Positions 4,909 to 5,590 of a stretch of 5,590 bases of DNA are shown here, piece by piece; within the stretch, counting starts at the first letter, position 1, and the number at the start of each line of letters is the position of its first letter. The position numbers were made by a program, and so were the translations under genes. The notes beneath the pieces are model-generated. The model was not told the origin of the DNA, searched no databases, and was given only the letters and a program-made list of their open reading frames with translations. Source of the stretch: Candidatus Nealsoniibacteriota bacterium (lineage in GTDB: Bacteria; Patescibacteriota; Minisyncoccia; Minisyncoccales; MHMH01); the NCBI GenBank assembly GCA_030700195.1, contig JAUYKD010000008.1:1-5590 (forward strand). The letters run 5' to 3'.

Positions 4909-5253
4909 ATGACAATTAAAGTAAAACTGCAGGGCAATATACAGAATTTAATGCGTCAGTGCGGATATTACTTAGAAAATCATGGGGAAACTGCTTTTAT
5001 CAGGATTCTTAGCTCTTCTAAGTCAGGTTATCCCAGATTTCATATTTATATTCACCCCGTTAAATCTTCGTCGGGCGAATTTAACAGGGTAAAAATAAAC
5101 GCTGTTTCATATGAAACCGAATTAAATCTTCATCTTGATCAAAAGAAGCCGATTTATAAAGGAACTGCAGCACACTCTGGAGAATATGACAGTGAAATAG
5201 TCAAAAGAGAAGCAGAAAGAATAAAAGCAATTTTAGATTCAAGCTCTGTTTAA
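4909..5253 (+). CDS. Conserved hypothetical protein of Patescibacteria type
   Basis: This 114-residue soluble protein has no signal peptide or membrane helix. Recognisable blocks are GNIQNLMRQCGYYLE (9-23), YPRFHIYIHP (41-50), LNLHLDQKKPIYKG (72-85), AHSGEYDSEIVKREAERIK (88-106). I recall this arrangement from short uncharacterised Parcubacteria proteins, but no function is known to me. The invariant-looking histidines (H45, H49, H75, H88), with D77 and E91, could bind metal or form an active site; that is inference. The frame starts one base after the upstream TAA, behind a good Shine-Dalgarno, so it is translated with the Fn3-like gene. tRNA-Ala begins 10 nt after its stop codon. Confidence 0.8.
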   Translation: MTIKVKLQGNIQNLMRQCGYYLENHGETAFIRILSSSKSGYPRFHIYIHPVKSSSGEFNRVKINAVSYETELNLHLDQKKPIYKGTAAHSGEYDSEIVKREAERIKAILDSSSV

Positions 5254-5263
5254 AAAACAATAC

Positions 5264-5337
5264 GGGCTTATAGTAAAATGGTATTACGCGGCATTCGCAT
5301 TGCCGAGTTCCGGGTTCGATTCCCGGTGAGTCCACCA
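5264..5337 (+). tRNA. tRNA-Ala (anticodon CGC), CCA encoded
   Basis: The cloverleaf has acceptor GGGCTTA/TGAGTCC, D arm GTAA/TTAC with a 7-nt loop, anticodon stem CGGCA/TGCCG around loop TTCGCAT, a 4-nt variable loop, and T arm CCGGG-TTCGATT-CCCGG. The G3·U70 pair, the main alanine identity signal, agrees with anticodon CGC (reads GCG). Discriminator A is at 5334 and CCA at 5335-5337, unlike the other three tRNAs here. It lies 10 nt after the hypothetical gene and is probably cut from the same transcript. No terminator with a U-tract was seen after it. Confidence 0.92.
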
Positions 5338-5408
5338 TTAGCTGGTCAAAACCAGGTTTTGACCACAATAAGTCCTGTCTAGGTTCAGATAGATATCCGC
5401 CACCATTA
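5332..5408. repeat. 9-bp direct repeat CCACCATTA at the tRNA-Ala end and the transposase stop
   Basis: CCACCATTA occurs at 5332-5340 (the last acceptor-stem bases, discriminator and CCA of tRNA-Ala) and at 5400-5408 (overlapping the transposase stop codon). The 59 bp between contain a palindrome and no gene. It may be a target-site or attachment-site duplication linked to the mobile element, or chance. Confidence 0.4.
5343..5365. repeat. 23-bp near-perfect palindrome between tRNA-Ala and the transposase
   Basis: Arms of 11 bp (TGGTCAAAACC at 5343-5353 and its exact reverse complement at 5355-5365) flank one central base. It lacks a U-tract on both sides, so it is not a standard terminator. 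Its position just outside the transposase 3' end fits an element end or two abutted ends. Confidence 0.6.
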
Positions 5409-5590
5409 AGTTTGTAATACGATGACTTTTTGAGTTGATAATGGAATAAATTGTAGCCTGTCCAAGTATTCATCCGGAGTCAGATAATCAAGTGCCTCGT
5501 GGGGTCTGACATGATTCCAGACATATTCCCACTCCTCCAATCTTTTTTGCATTGATTTGATGTCGCAGCCGATGTTTCCTTGCAGATAAA
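5406..5590 (-). CDS. Transposase C-terminal part, IS481/IS3-type integrase (partial at window edge)
   Basis: The minus strand encodes the last 60 residues of a DDE integrase-type transposase, ending in VIVLQT and a TAA at 5408-5406; the 5' part lies outside the window. The diagnostic block is WNHVRPHEALDYLTPDEYL (24-42 of the visible part), the C-terminal signature of rve-type integrase cores in IS481 and IS3 elements. KRLEEWEYV before it belongs to the last helix of the core. The catalytic DDE residues would be upstream and cannot be seen, so whether the gene is intact is unknown. The element end should lie between tRNA-Ala and the stop codon. Confidence 0.85.
   Translation of the reverse strand, partial: YLQGNIGCDIKSMQKRLEEWEYVWNHVRPHEALDYLTPDEYLDRLQFIPLSTQKVIVLQT

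Noticed and set aside
5201..5473. 90-codon minus-strand frame with DSPGIEPGTRQCECRVIPF-like residues
   Set aside because: Antisense translation of tRNA-Ala extended through the palindrome. The transposase tail occupies a different frame and has clear family motifs.

Overview
The window reads as a piece of a Candidate Phyla Radiation (Patescibacteria, most likely Parcubacteria-like) genome. The evidence is an orphan small type IV secretion pilin of the kind common in that group, a short conserved hypothetical protein that I recall mainly from those genomes, AT-rich compact spacing, and three of four tRNA genes without an encoded CCA tail. tRNA-Pro has C1-G72 with A73, which is bacterial rather than archaeal. 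The taxonomic call is inference.

Minus strand, reading leftwards from about 2114: promoter, tRNA-Arg(TCG), a promoter with an extended -10, a pilin-like membrane protein, tRNA-Lys(CTT), a rho-independent terminator, a TreT-like trehalose-forming glycosyltransferase, an AT-rich hairpin, and perhaps the first codons of one more gene leaving the left edge. Plus strand, reading rightwards from 2100: promoter, CCA-adding enzyme, tRNA-Pro(CGG), a membrane-anchored protein with three Fn3-like repeats, a small hypothetical protein, and tRNA-Ala(CGC). Past that lies a non-coding stretch with a 23-bp palindrome, then the C-terminal end of an IS481/IS3-type transposase on the minus strand, cut by the right edge.

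Three things stand out. First, the CCA-adding enzyme and tRNA-Arg are divergent, and their predicted promoters interlock in about 30 bp, so the tail-adding enzyme sits beside tRNAs that need the tail. Second, the first genes of transcripts appear to be leaderless: consensus-like -10 boxes lie 6-8 nt before the ATG, or a tRNA ends 3 nt before it. Only the internal gene of the plus-strand operon has a clear Shine-Dalgarno. Third, the CCA-enzyme gene carries two in-frame palindromes that look like small inserted elements, plus a cluster of nine AATGTC-type repeats across its 3' end. Protein-coding genes and tRNAs alternate with gaps of 3-10 nt, which suggests that tRNA processing helps define the mRNA ends.

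No CRISPR array, rRNA or replication origin was seen.
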